Assembly: GCA_934532985.1 (NCBI GenBank)
Contig: CAKTAV010000002.1
Span: 186,001 to 250,000 of the forward strand
Direction of reading: 5' to 3'
Length of the DNA: 64,000 nucleotides
Source: an uncultured Butyricicoccus sp.
Lineage (GTDB): Bacteria; Bacillota; Clostridia; Oscillospirales; Butyricicoccaceae
The translations under genes and the position numbers were made by a program. This document shows, one piece after another, positions 44,938 through 53,680 of this stretch (position 1 is its first letter; each line of letters begins with the position of its first letter). The notes under the pieces are model-generated. The model saw only the letters and a list, made by a program, of their open reading frames with translations. It was not told where the DNA came from and did not search any database.

Positions 44938-45423
44938 TTGTCTGAGAAACCAAAGTCCAATATTCCATCCATTTGCGAGCGCTATCCCGGCATTCGCATG
45001 CTGCACGGCTGTCCGATGGATGAAGAGAGCTATCGGCGTCATGCAGGCACGCAGTCCCCTGCACCGCAGCCACAGGAGTCAGATCCCTTTGCCGCACCGC
45101 AGGATTTTCAGTCCATTGCCAATCAGGCACAGCAAGCCGATCAGGGCATACCGTCCTCCCCCGCACCACAGTCAGCAGAAGCAGAATCTCCTGCTGTGCA
45201 GGAACGTCACCCGATCACGGGCGCGTATTGGCAGCAGCTGCCCATGCCGCAGTGCATCTCCTATTCATATGCTTCCGGTTCGTATTACACCTCCGGTTCC
45301 TATCGGCTGACGTCCGGTTCGTATATTCATTGGATTTCCTCCTCCGGTTCGTTCTCCGCGATCCAGCCGCCCTACGGCTCGGACCGCAGAGCGCTCGGAG
45401 GCTACGGCCTGCATCTGATTTAA
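44938..45423 (+). CDS. Small protein with C-terminal Ser-Gly-Ser-Tyr repeats, function unknown
   Basis: 161 aa if read from the TTG at 44938 (AAAGGGTG 9 bases upstream). A longer version from the ATG at 44854 would start only ~10 bases after the predicted transcription start and has no ribosome site. N-terminal part: charged, with three cysteines overall (13, 25, 106) and DEESYRRH. Middle (40-88): Pro/Gln/Ala/Ser-rich, likely disordered. C-terminal part: SGSY at 113-116, 119-122 and 126-129, then SGSF at 136-139, ending GGYGLHLI. At DNA level each repeat contains TCCGGTTC. The gene directly downstream, one base away, encodes a glycosyltransferase-like protein. I do not recognise the family. 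Confidence 0.7.
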   Translation: MSEKPKSNIPSICERYPGIRMLHGCPMDEESYRRHAGTQSPAPQPQESDPFAAPQDFQSIANQAQQADQGIPSSPAPQSAEAESPAVQERHPITGAYWQQLPMPQCISYSYASGSYYTSGSYRLTSGSYIHWISSSGSFSAIQPPYGSDRRALGGYGLHLI

Positions 45424-45424
45424 G

Positions 45425-46288
45425 ATGCAGGCATTTCACACTCTGTGGACACGTCCGTACACCGTGTCCCATCCCAATCAGCCGTTCGCGCTGACGGATT
45501 TTGATCTATTATGTATGGTGCTATCCGCTATGCAATGGCGAAAAACCAATGGCAGCATTCGATTGATAACAGACGCCATCGGCGCGCAGTATGTTTACTT
45601 CACCGGTCTGGATCTGCTGTGGGATAGCGGAATCGATATCTCACTGAATGCAATTCCGAACACAGTCGATCCCGCTACTTTTTGGGCGGCGGGCAAGCTG
45701 TTCGCACTGCAAACCCAGCGCGCTCCCTGCGTCATGCTGGACACCGACTTTATCGTCTGGGACACGCTGACCGAAGTGCTTTCCCGCGCCGATCTCACCG
45801 TGATCCACCGTGAGGAGCTTCAGCCGGAGGTCTATCCGGATCCCGCTGCCTTTGTCCACACACCGGAATATCGTTACCCAGAGGGATGGGATTTTTCGCT
45901 TCCCGCCTGTAATACTGCCTTTTGCGCCACCACGTCAGAATCCCTGCGAAAAACCTATTGCGAACAGGCTCTGGCATTTATTTACGCCGCACGCGGACGG
46001 CATCCGCTGCACTATATGGTGTTTGCGGAACAGCGGCTTCTCCCCATGTGCGCGGCACAATCCGGCTTTTCTATCCAAGCACTATCCGACCTATCGGAAT
46101 TGTTTTCCGACCGACAGACAAATTTTACTCACCTCTGGGGATATAAGCAGCTGCTTATGCAGTCCCCGCCGGAGCGCATGGCCTTTTGTCGGCGCTGTGC
46201 TCGCCGTATTGCGATGGATTATCCCGAGGCGGCAAAAGTCTGTCAGCGTCATCCCATGCTTGCAGACTATTTTTCTATTTCTGATTGA
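45425..46288 (+). CDS. Glycosyltransferase-like protein (resembles DUF6734)
   Basis: 287 aa, soluble, no signal peptide. The segment FWAAGKLFALQTQRAPCVMLDTDFIVW looks like the acceptor/DxD region of a GT-A glycosyltransferase (DTD as the metal motif), and NFTHLWGYKQ near the C-terminus resembles the DUF6734 family as I recall it. Starts one base after the repeat-protein stop, with the nearest GGAGG about 22 bases away, so translational coupling is likely. Sugar donor and acceptor unknown; the Ser/Tyr-rich repeat protein is the obvious acceptor candidate. Confidence 0.7.
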   Translation: MQAFHTLWTRPYTVSHPNQPFALTDFDLLCMVLSAMQWRKTNGSIRLITDAIGAQYVYFTGLDLLWDSGIDISLNAIPNTVDPATFWAAGKLFALQTQRAPCVMLDTDFIVWDTLTEVLSRADLTVIHREELQPEVYPDPAAFVHTPEYRYPEGWDFSLPACNTAFCATTSESLRKTYCEQALAFIYAARGRHPLHYMVFAEQRLLPMCAAQSGFSIQALSDLSELFSDRQTNFTHLWGYKQLLMQSPPERMAFCRRCARRIAMDYPEAAKVCQRHPMLADYFSISD

Positions 46289-46322
46289 TGCAATGACAGA
46301 GTTCAACCATTCAGCCATAAAA

Positions 46323-46353
46323 AACGAGCGGTATCGTGCCGCTCGTTTTCTTT
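46323..46353 (+). terminator. Terminator after the glycosyltransferase-like gene
   Basis: AACGAGCGG pairs with CCGCTCGTT around a seven-base loop, followed by TTCTTTT. Confidence 0.88.
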
Positions 46354-46455
46354 TCCCGTCTTTATCACCTATATTGTTATATTTATATCATTCTTTTTAT
46401 ATATTTTACACAAAAATGCATGACTGATTTTGGCCGTTAATCCGGCGTTTTCTGA

Positions 46456-46484
46456 TTGACTCAAAGTGAATTTCCGACTATACT
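46456..46484 (+). promoter_or_regulatory. Promoter of the deoR-fruK pair
   Basis: TTGACT (46456-46461), 17-base spacer, TATACT (46479-46484), about 40 bases before the start codon. Confidence 0.8.
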
Positions 46485-46523
46485 AAAAATAGAAAACCAA
46501 ATGCAGGAAACAGGAGGGATCAT

Positions 46524-47279
46524 ATGCTGACAGAAGAACGATACCGTGCCATTCTGGAGCTTTTGACAAAGCAGCAAACTGTAACGGTAACCGAACTGAC
46601 CAGTCATCTCGGCGCATCGGAATCTACCATTCGCCGTGACTTAACTGCCCTCCATCGTCAGGGGCGATTGCTCAAGGTACATGGCGGCGCAACCGCACTG
46701 ACCAGCTATCTCAGCCATGACAATGATATTTCCACCAAAAACAGTCTGAATCTTGACGAAAAGCGCGCCATTGCCGCGCACGCCGCCGGATTGATTGAAA
46801 ACGGAGACGTTGTCTTTCTGGATGCCGGTTCAACAACGGCTCTTATTGCGGACTATCTCCGCATCACCGACGTGACCTTTGTCACCAATGGTCTGGAGCA
46901 CGCGCGGGTACTCGCTCACGCAGGCTATCGTGTCATGATGCTGGGCGGCGAAATCAAACCGATGACCGAAGCGGTCGTCGGTTCGAGTGTGATCGACACG
47001 CTGCGTCGCTTTAATTTCACCAAAGGATTTTTTGGTACCAACGGTATCAGCATCAAGTCTGGCTTTACCACACCGGAGGTAAACGAGGCCGCCGTAAAGA
47101 CCGAAGCGATGCACCATTGCCGCAGCCGCTATGTGCTGGCGGATTCCGGGAAATTTGATACCATCGCCACGCTGACCTTTGCTCCCCTCTCGGATGCCTG
47201 CATCATCACAACCGAATCTGAGCGTAACCTTTCGTGCTATGCAGAACAGACAACGATAATCGAGGTGAAGAGATTATGA
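46524..47279 (+). CDS. DeoR-family regulator (FruR-like)
   Basis: 251 aa. N-terminal DeoR winged helix (VTVTELTSHLGASESTIRRD) followed by a sugar-phosphate-sensing ISOCOT-fold domain (FLDAGSTTALIADYL, GFFGTNGISIKSGFTTP). The ATGA overlap with the downstream fruK gene suggests it controls the pair in answer to a fructose or tagatose phosphate. Confidence 0.92.
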   Translation: MLTEERYRAILELLTKQQTVTVTELTSHLGASESTIRRDLTALHRQGRLLKVHGGATALTSYLSHDNDISTKNSLNLDEKRAIAAHAAGLIENGDVVFLDAGSTTALIADYLRITDVTFVTNGLEHARVLAHAGYRVMMLGGEIKPMTEAVVGSSVIDTLRRFNFTKGFFGTNGISIKSGFTTPEVNEAAVKTEAMHHCRSRYVLADSGKFDTIATLTFAPLSDACIITTESERNLSCYAEQTTIIEVKRL

Positions 47280-48178
47280 TCTATACTGTAACGTTCAATC
47301 CTTCCTTGGACTATTCCGTCCACGTAGACAATCTTCAGCTTGGGCGCCTGAATCGTATGACGTCGGAAAGCATCCATGTCGGCGGCAAGGGCATCAACGT
47401 CTCCATTGTATTAACTCGTATGGGGGTACCGAATGTTGCGCTCGGCTTTATCGCCGGCTTCACCGGAGAGCAAATTCAAAACGGTATGAACGAGCTCGGC
47501 TGCGATACCGATTTCATCCAGCTACCATCCGGCTTCTCGCGCATTAATATTAAGCTTTCCAACGGAGAAGAAACGGAAATCAACGGCGCCGGCCCGGGTA
47601 TTTCCAAGGAAAATTTTGACCAGCTGATGATTCGCATCAATCGGCTAAAGCCCGGCGACACGCTAGTGCTGGCAGGCAGTACGCCGACTTCGCTTCCACA
47701 GAACATCTACGAACATATTTTGGACTATGTCGATACCAAAACGGTGCGTGTTATCGTGGATACCACCAGCTATTTGTTGCGCCGCACGCTCCCCTATCGT
47801 CCGTATTTGATTAAGCCAAATCTCATCGAGCTGGGCGAGCTGTTCGACCGTCCTCTGGACGAGTACGATGACATCGTCTGCTGTGCACAGCATCTGCAAG
47901 AGGAAGGCGCACGCAATGTTTTGGTATCTATGGGCTCGCATGGCGCGCTGCTTCTGACCGAGGATGGTCATATCATGGAAGCACCGGCACCAGCTGGCGA
48001 TGTTGTCGATACCATTGGCGCGGGCGACTCTATGGTTGCCGGTTTTATTGCCGGTTATATGGAACGCGGAAGCTATGTCGACGCATTCCGCAAGGGAATT
48101 GCCGCCGGAAGCGCGACCACCTTTACTGAAGGTCTGGCAACCGCGGCACAGATTTCTGAGATCGCCCAGAGACTCTAA
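47276..48178 (+). CDS. fruK: 1-Phosphofructokinase (PfkB family)
   Basis: 300 aa. N-terminal TVTFNPSLDYSVHV and GGKGINVSIVLTRMG, C-terminal PfkB signature DTIGAGDSMVAGFIAGY with the catalytic Asp. Phosphorylates fructose 1-phosphate, or possibly tagatose 6-phosphate as in LacC. The fructose PTS permease that normally follows fruK is missing; a strong terminator comes next, so the transporter must lie elsewhere. Confidence 0.9.
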   Translation: MIYTVTFNPSLDYSVHVDNLQLGRLNRMTSESIHVGGKGINVSIVLTRMGVPNVALGFIAGFTGEQIQNGMNELGCDTDFIQLPSGFSRINIKLSNGEETEINGAGPGISKENFDQLMIRINRLKPGDTLVLAGSTPTSLPQNIYEHILDYVDTKTVRVIVDTTSYLLRRTLPYRPYLIKPNLIELGELFDRPLDEYDDIVCCAQHLQEEGARNVLVSMGSHGALLLTEDGHIMEAPAPAGDVVDTIGAGDSMVAGFIAGYMERGSYVDAFRKGIAAGSATTFTEGLATAAQISEIAQRL

Positions 48179-48211
48179 CGACAATTTCTCATTTTATACA
48201 GTTCCTCGCGG

Positions 48212-48250
48212 AATAGAGGCTAAGAGTTTCTTAGCCTCTATTCTTTTTCT
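48212..48250 (+). terminator. Terminator after fruK
   Basis: 14-bp perfect stem AATAGAGGCTAAGA/TCTTAGCCTCTATT with a three-base loop, followed by CTTTTTCT. Confidence 0.92.
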
Positions 48251-48281
48251 ATATAAAGAATTCACTCCATATTCTCAATAT

Positions 48282-49292
48282 ATGGATTATCCCCCAGATC
48301 TATATTCCGGTGTGCTAAGCAACGATGACCACTATCCCAGAGAATTCATGACGCAAACGATAGAGGCGATTTGCTCAGACAAAGAATTCCGTAAACTGCT
48401 GATCGAAAACAGCCCCTATTCTCCCTATCCGTCTATCGTGAATTACATTGTCTATGCTCTGCAAGAGGATTGTCCCAAACAGGCACAGATTTTATTTCAG
48501 GCTTCCGTCCAAAATACTATCATCAAACCCGCAGAAATTCGTCAGCTCATTGAATCAATTATCAACAGGTGCTCGGATTGGACGGAGCTTGAAACAATGG
48601 AAACGTTCCAGACCGCCCTTCTTCCCCTGATTGCCAAAATCCCAAGCAAGCATATTCAGCGGCTATATCCGTCATTCGCAGAAAAAGCAGAATCCTATAT
48701 CCATCGGATTGAGGAATACGAAGCATATCGTTATTCCCGCCGCTATGCTTGGCGCATCCCCTATCGAGAGCAGGAAAAGGATTTTATCAGTCCACTGAAC
48801 TATAAGACGGAAAAGGAGTATCTTGCCGCCGTAGACGAGCACAAGCACCAATGGCGCGGTTTAATCTCCTCGCATCAGCTGGAGATTTTAGATCCCGTAT
48901 TATACGAGACATATGACGAATACCAAGCCGCGGTATCCGCCGAGCAAAAACGCCGCGCAGATGAGCAGAATGCGGCAATTCGCTGCGAGCGAGAAAAAGT
49001 GAAACGTGATAAAGTCATCCAGCAAATGCTGCAAGATCCTCTCCTCAACACCGATAAAACCATATATACCTTCTGTGGCGTTGTCTTTCAGAATAGTGAC
49101 AAGCGGTTTTATTATCGAACGGACGACGAAACCCTGACCATTGGCGATAGGGTTCTTGTTCCCTACGGCAGAGGCAACAGAATAATGATTGCCGAGATTG
49201 TTTGCGTCGAAAAGCACCGGCGACCAACCGCTCCATTCCCCGTTGATAAAACAAAACGGATCCTTCGACGAGCGCCAGAGAGGGAAACGTAA
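48282..49292 (+). CDS. Hypothetical protein with C-terminal beta-barrel-like domain
   Basis: 336 aa from the ATG at 48282. Mostly helical and charged, Tyr/Arg/Glu-rich, with a probable coiled coil near 215-245 (AEQKRRADEQNAAIRCEREK). The last ~70 residues (FYYRTDDETLTIGDRVLVPY) resemble a small SH3/PriA-N-like beta domain common at the end of clostridial hypothetical proteins. No ribosome site is seen and the frame is open upstream past the fruK terminator, so the 5' end may be eroded or mis-assigned. Function unknown. Confidence 0.6.
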   Translation: MDYPPDLYSGVLSNDDHYPREFMTQTIEAICSDKEFRKLLIENSPYSPYPSIVNYIVYALQEDCPKQAQILFQASVQNTIIKPAEIRQLIESIINRCSDWTELETMETFQTALLPLIAKIPSKHIQRLYPSFAEKAESYIHRIEEYEAYRYSRRYAWRIPYREQEKDFISPLNYKTEKEYLAAVDEHKHQWRGLISSHQLEILDPVLYETYDEYQAAVSAEQKRRADEQNAAIRCEREKVKRDKVIQQMLQDPLLNTDKTIYTFCGVVFQNSDKRFYYRTDDETLTIGDRVLVPYGRGNRIMIAEIVCVEKHRRPTAPFPVDKTKRILRRAPERET

Positions 49293-49295
49293 CAC

Positions 49296-49338
49296 AAAAC
49301 AGCAGCTTGTAGGAAAATCTCCTGCAAGCTGCTGTTTT
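49296..49338. terminator. Bidirectional terminator
   Basis: AAAACAGCAGCTTG..AGGA pairs with TCCT..CAAGCTGCTGTTTT. It serves the convergent hypothetical gene and the ATC-hydrolase-like gene. Confidence 0.88.
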
Positions 49339-49348
49339 AATTATTCCC

Positions 49349-49828
49349 TTATTCTTTATCCAGCTCCACACGGAAGTCGCAGATCGGTGCTCCCTGCATC
49401 TTGGTTCCTTCCCGCACTAAGTGCATGCGGCTGTTGATACCATCGTAATATCCCACGTCTCGACGGCAAGAGAGCAGATATCCCAGATCACGCATACCAA
49501 TTCGTTCATACATGCGGACATACTCACAGTCCACGGTGTCCACCGTCACATGGTCATCCGATTGTTCTCGCAGGCGGTTATCGCAATCCCCCGCCGTATT
49601 ATGTAACAGCAGCTGATCGCGAACCGCTGCCAGTATATCTCCATCTATCTGTTCGGCAAATTGCCGTCCCGCCTCCCGCGCGAGCGCATCAATTACCCTG
49701 CCCGCAATTTCCATGGTTTTCTCCTTACCAATTTCTTCCGCGAAGGCATCTAAAAACGGTTTGATGCAAAGTGCCTCAATCTCTCGCCGCACCAAACCCG
49801 GAACGTCGTCAATCGTCATTTTTTTCAT
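49349..49828 (-). CDS. L-2-amino-thiazoline-4-carboxylate hydrolase family protein
   Basis: 159 aa. The C-terminal pattern with VDCEYVRMYERIGMRDLGY and MQGAPICDFRVE matches the ATC_hydrolase family, named for the Pseudomonas enzyme that opens the thiazoline ring to N-carbamoyl-L-cysteine. Most Firmicutes members are unstudied, so the substrate here is an inference. It is last in an operon behind an amidohydrolase and a CyuA-type cysteine desulfidase. GGGAGAG precedes the ATG at 49828. Confidence 0.75.
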   Translation of the reverse strand: MKKMTIDDVPGLVRREIEALCIKPFLDAFAEEIGKEKTMEIAGRVIDALAREAGRQFAEQIDGDILAAVRDQLLLHNTAGDCDNRLREQSDDHVTVDTVDCEYVRMYERIGMRDLGYLLSCRRDVGYYDGINSRMHLVREGTKMQGAPICDFRVELDKE

Positions 49829-49845
49829 TGTTTTCTCTCCCTTTC

Positions 49846-51099
49846 TCACACCTGCATCGCACGAATATCCTTAACTACACGGCCATCCTGCATCACCATC
49901 TTCACATGATCTGCATTGCACAGCAGCTTGATATCATCCAGCGGATTTCCCTGCACCATAATGACATCTGCCAGCTTTCCAGGTTCCAACGTACCGATTT
50001 TATCCTGCATCCGCATCAGCTCCGAATTTGTCTTTGTCACCGCCTGAATTATCTCCATCGGAGCAAATCCGGCCGCTTCCATCCGTTCAAATTCCATGTT
50101 GGCCTTGTCATAGGTACAGCCCATCGCCGCATCATAGACAAAGTCACAGCCCATACCAATTTTGACCCCTGCCCGATGTGCCAGATCCAGACTCTTATAG
50201 TGTGCTTCATAGGAGCGAAGCGTCTTTTCCCGCAGCTCTGGCAGAACATTCGGATTGGATTCATTGTAAACCTTTGACTGATGCATGATCGAAAGTGTCG
50301 GTACCAGATAGCAATTGTTCTTCACCATCAGTTCAACGCAGTAATCGTCCAGATAAAATCCGTGCTCAATGCATTTTACGCCGTTTTCCAGCGCCACACG
50401 GATACCGCGATTAGACTGCGCATGAGAGGAGACATATGATCCCATATTTTCCGCTTCTTCCACCGCCGCACGAATTTCGTCGCGGCTGAAATGGCTGGTC
50501 TCTCCGGCTTTGTCTCCCTGCGAAAACACACCGCCGCTTGTCATAATCTTGATAAAATCCGCTCCGTTGCGCGCATTGATTCGGCATACTCGACGCACTT
50601 CATCCACACCGTTGACAATACGCGCGGGGCCATAGGTGCGCTCACTGGCCTCCAGCGTCAGCTTTTGATAGGCGTCGCCGTGTCCGCCTATCTGCGTCAA
50701 AATATATCCGGCAGCACAGATGCGCGGCAGATCCAGCAGTCCCTCTGCTACCGGCTCCTTGAGGAACACACAGCCGCTTCCCATATCGCGAACCGAGGTG
50801 TAGCCCTCGTTTCGCAGGAAGCCGAGACTTTGCAGCGCACGCGCCATTTCCAGCTGCGGCGTATAATTGATCCAATTGATGGAGTTAGCGCCTCCCCATG
50901 ACATATGAACATGTGCTTCAATCAGACCGGGAAGAATCGTTCCGTTTGGAATCTCATATGCCGGCACAGTCTGATATTCCGGTGGCAGCTGATTCGCCTC
51001 TCCGACATATCGTATCGTATTTTTCTCCACCGCAACCGCGCCGTTTTCTATCGCTGCGCCGCCGTTTCCGTCAATTACTCGCCCTCGGAATACTTTCAT
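49846..51099 (-). CDS. Amidohydrolase family protein
   Basis: 417 aa metal-dependent TIM-barrel hydrolase of the imidazolonepropionase/prolidase-like branch. Metal ligands: GLIEAHVHMSWGG (HxH), Lys in GADFIKIMTSGG, His in SSHAQS and EHGFYLDD, Asp in GMGCDFVYD. The C-terminal GTLEPGKLADVIMVQGNPLDD closes the composite beta domain. It overlaps cyuA by four bases. A substrate such as an N-acyl or N-carbamoyl cysteine derivative is suggested only by the neighbours. Confidence 0.88.
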   Translation of the reverse strand: MKVFRGRVIDGNGGAAIENGAVAVEKNTIRYVGEANQLPPEYQTVPAYEIPNGTILPGLIEAHVHMSWGGANSINWINYTPQLEMARALQSLGFLRNEGYTSVRDMGSGCVFLKEPVAEGLLDLPRICAAGYILTQIGGHGDAYQKLTLEASERTYGPARIVNGVDEVRRVCRINARNGADFIKIMTSGGVFSQGDKAGETSHFSRDEIRAAVEEAENMGSYVSSHAQSNRGIRVALENGVKCIEHGFYLDDYCVELMVKNNCYLVPTLSIMHQSKVYNESNPNVLPELREKTLRSYEAHYKSLDLAHRAGVKIGMGCDFVYDAAMGCTYDKANMEFERMEAAGFAPMEIIQAVTKTNSELMRMQDKIGTLEPGKLADVIMVQGNPLDDIKLLCNADHVKMVMQDGRVVKDIRAMQV

Positions 51100-52388
51100 T
51101 CTGTCTCGTCTCCTTTCTGATTGCTCTGTACAATGGATACCAACAACCGGTCGGTTTCTACCATACCCGGGTTATTCAGCTTGCCCATATTTGCAAAGGT
51201 TTGTTCAATTGTCGCGCCAACAATGCCCATACGCTCCGGAATGTAACAATTATGCATAGATAAATATGCAAACTGAATCGCTGTTGACGTCGCAATACTC
51301 AACTTATATGCACAAGATTCCTTCGCTCCATCGCAGAACATACCGCCAATTGTGCCAATGACTGACTGCATTGCGTGCACGGACTGTTCCCATGTTCCTC
51401 CCAGCAGGTATACCACCGCCGCCGCAACCCCGGTTGCCGCCGCAACGCCGCAGCCGCAGAATGCCGTCATGCGCTTAATATATCCCTTAATGTAGATGGT
51501 AATCATCGTGCTGATGGCCAGCGCATGAATTGTTTTTTCCTCTGTACAATGCAAATCATGCGCCACCGAGAGTACGCCAATTAAGCTGGTGATTCCGTGG
51601 TTCCCACTGCCCGCCAGTGACATAATCGTGACATTCATACCGCGCATTCTTGCTTCTCCTGCCGCGGCGGTATACGCCTGTGCATTGTTGATTACGGAAA
51701 ACAGATCCTCTTGCCCCGGTCTTGCGCGTCCCTTTAGCTGCCTTCCTAATTTCATATTGGGTGCTTCCAAATCCTTCTGCGCGGCATCTCGATTGTTTTG
51801 CGCATACTCCAGCAGAAAATGCAGCTCATCCACGCTCATCGACAGAACAAAATCATACAGCTCCTGCACGGTGTACTTCATCAACGGATACTGCTCTTCT
51901 TCTGTCACTGCAAGCGGCTTTTTCCGGAGAATCTCACCGTTTTTCACCAGCTCTACAACATTAGAATAGTCTCCTGCAATCACCGCCGCAGCGCTGTCTG
52001 TTCCGCTCCACACCTCTGCTTTGACATACAGCGGATTGGGCGCTTCCCCATAGAGGACAGTGATATATCCCTTGGCGACCTCCTGCCGCGCCTGTCTTAC
52101 CAGCTCTTCTGTGATGCCGGACAAAATCGCCAGTCCCTTTTCCGGAGCGCGAAGTAAAATGCCAAGCGCCGCAGCCAGTTCAATACCGGATTCATAAATG
52201 CCGGGAATGCCCACGCCAACCGCATTTTTATATACATCCGGGCTGAGTGTGATGCGCACCTTCTCCGGATGGTTTTCTAACAGACATACGGCATTCGCTG
52301 TTGCCAAGCAAATGCTTCCTGGATCGGTACAACCGGTCGATGCTTCTATCTCTCCGTGTAAAATAGTAAGAAATTCCGAATGAGTCAT
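51096..52388 (-). CDS. cyuA: L-cysteine desulfidase / UPF0597 family (CyuA, YhaM-like)
   Basis: 430 aa. Starts MTHSEFLTILHGEIEASTGCTDPGS, whose Cys matches a conserved cluster ligand of the serine-dehydratase-alpha fold. AFCGCGVAAATGVAAAVVYL and GGMFCDGAKESCAYKL carry the remaining Cys ligands. Known members use a [4Fe-4S] cluster to break cysteine into pyruvate, ammonia and sulfide. First gene of the operon. The minus-10 TATAAT (52436-52431) has no good minus-35, fitting activation by the adjacent PocR/AraC regulator. Confidence 0.9.
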   Translation of the reverse strand: MTHSEFLTILHGEIEASTGCTDPGSICLATANAVCLLENHPEKVRITLSPDVYKNAVGVGIPGIYESGIELAAALGILLRAPEKGLAILSGITEELVRQARQEVAKGYITVLYGEAPNPLYVKAEVWSGTDSAAAVIAGDYSNVVELVKNGEILRKKPLAVTEEEQYPLMKYTVQELYDFVLSMSVDELHFLLEYAQNNRDAAQKDLEAPNMKLGRQLKGRARPGQEDLFSVINNAQAYTAAAGEARMRGMNVTIMSLAGSGNHGITSLIGVLSVAHDLHCTEEKTIHALAISTMITIYIKGYIKRMTAFCGCGVAAATGVAAAVVYLLGGTWEQSVHAMQSVIGTIGGMFCDGAKESCAYKLSIATSTAIQFAYLSMHNCYIPERMGIVGATIEQTFANMGKLNNPGMVETDRLLVSIVQSNQKGDETE

Positions 52389-52430
52389 GTATATTCCACC
52401 TCTTTCTCGTTTGCTCTATTCTTTATTATC

Positions 52431-52436
52431 ATTATA
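52431..52436 (-). promoter_or_regulatory. Minus-10 of the cyuA operon
   Basis: TATAAT reading leftward, 43 bases before the cyuA start. No recognisable minus-35 at 16-18 bases, so an activator is likely needed. Confidence 0.6.
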
Positions 52437-52519
52437 GAACAAACAATGTAAAAACACATCCGATATTCCTGTCACATTTGCCAAATTTTCCAACTATTTT
52501 TCCGGACTTTTTCGCCCTG

Positions 52520-53680
52520 TTAGGATTTTTTTGTTTTAGGTGTGTCGCCGAAATGCTTTTTATATACGCGCGTAAAATAGCTTGCGTCCTGATAGCCTAC
52601 CCGTCGTGCCACTTCGCCGACAGATATCCCTCCTCCTGCCAGAAGATGCTGTGCTTCGTTCATACGGATTTCTGTGAGATATTCCTTGAAGTTCTTCCCT
52701 GTCTCCCGCTTAAAAATGCGGCTCAAATATCCTGGCGCCAGAAACAACTCACGCGCCACCACCGGCAAAGAAAGCCCTTCCGAATACCGGCTCTGTAAAA
52801 TAGCTATCGCTCGCGTTACCGCTGCATTACCCTTCTCTGCGTGCTCGCTCTCCGCCGCACGGCGCTTGGTTCGTGACAGCTTTGCTCGAAAACGCTCCAG
52901 CTCGTCGGACAACGCCTGTGCCGATTGCGGATCAATCGCCGCATGGGAACGCTGCTTTTTCAGTTCGTTATTCAGCATGACAATGTACTGTAAATCGCCC
53001 AATAGCTGTGCTGTATGTTCCGCCCGTTCCCGTTCCGCTTCCTGTGAAATTGCTTCCAGCGAACGCAGCAGAAAATCCGGTCCCATTTGTGATTTCAAGC
53101 TCTGTCGTGACAATCGGCTTTCCAGCTCCTGTTTCTGCTGTACTTCACGGTAATATTGATTTCTCGCCTGCATTTCATTTTCCGCCACATTCGCATAGCT
53201 GGAAAACAAACGAAGCAGTTCTATGCGATCCATCAGCTCTTGCTCCGAAAGCACAGGAAATTCCTGCGCTAGCCTCCACATATGTTCCGCGTTCAAGCCC
53301 AAACGGCAACAATGTTCCGGGAGATGCTCCCAAAAGGTTTCCTGGGTTTTTTCCCGTAAAAACTGCCCGTAGGAAATCAGAAAGCTTGTGTTTTCAATCG
53401 TCACCGGAACCGAAACCAACGTGACACCCATATGGCATTGTCCCACGTCAATCTGTCCGTTATTCGTCTTATCAAAGACCTGGTTGCACTGCGCGCAGCG
53501 TCGTTTTCCCTCTTCACTGCAAATCACACAGCGACAGAATTCGGTGAAAATCTCCAGCTTCAGCGGTCCCTTCCACTCACCCTTGGGATCAATAAAGGAA
53601 ATGCTCTGACCGGTTACACTCGCAAATTTTTGACCAATCTGTTCAATGATTTGCGAGGCATTTGAACTATGTGATTTCAT
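52520..53680 (-). CDS. AraC-family regulator with PocR sensor domain
   Basis: 386 aa. The N-terminal PocR-type ligand domain (about 10-185) has a Cys cluster CRCVICSEEGKRRCAQCN and QCHMGVT. A helical segment (about 190-280) precedes the C-terminal AraC double helix-turn-helix (LPVVARELFLAPGYLSRIFK...VARRVGYQDASYFTRVYKKH). The start is the ATG at 53680, after GAGGAAAACGGGA. It sits just upstream of, and in the same direction as, the cyuA operon, and is its probable activator. The cysteine cluster could sense a thiol or metal. Confidence 0.9.
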   Translation of the reverse strand: MKSHSSNASQIIEQIGQKFASVTGQSISFIDPKGEWKGPLKLEIFTEFCRCVICSEEGKRRCAQCNQVFDKTNNGQIDVGQCHMGVTLVSVPVTIENTSFLISYGQFLREKTQETFWEHLPEHCCRLGLNAEHMWRLAQEFPVLSEQELMDRIELLRLFSSYANVAENEMQARNQYYREVQQKQELESRLSRQSLKSQMGPDFLLRSLEAISQEAERERAEHTAQLLGDLQYIVMLNNELKKQRSHAAIDPQSAQALSDELERFRAKLSRTKRRAAESEHAEKGNAAVTRAIAILQSRYSEGLSLPVVARELFLAPGYLSRIFKRETGKNFKEYLTEIRMNEAQHLLAGGGISVGEVARRVGYQDASYFTRVYKKHFGDTPKTKKS

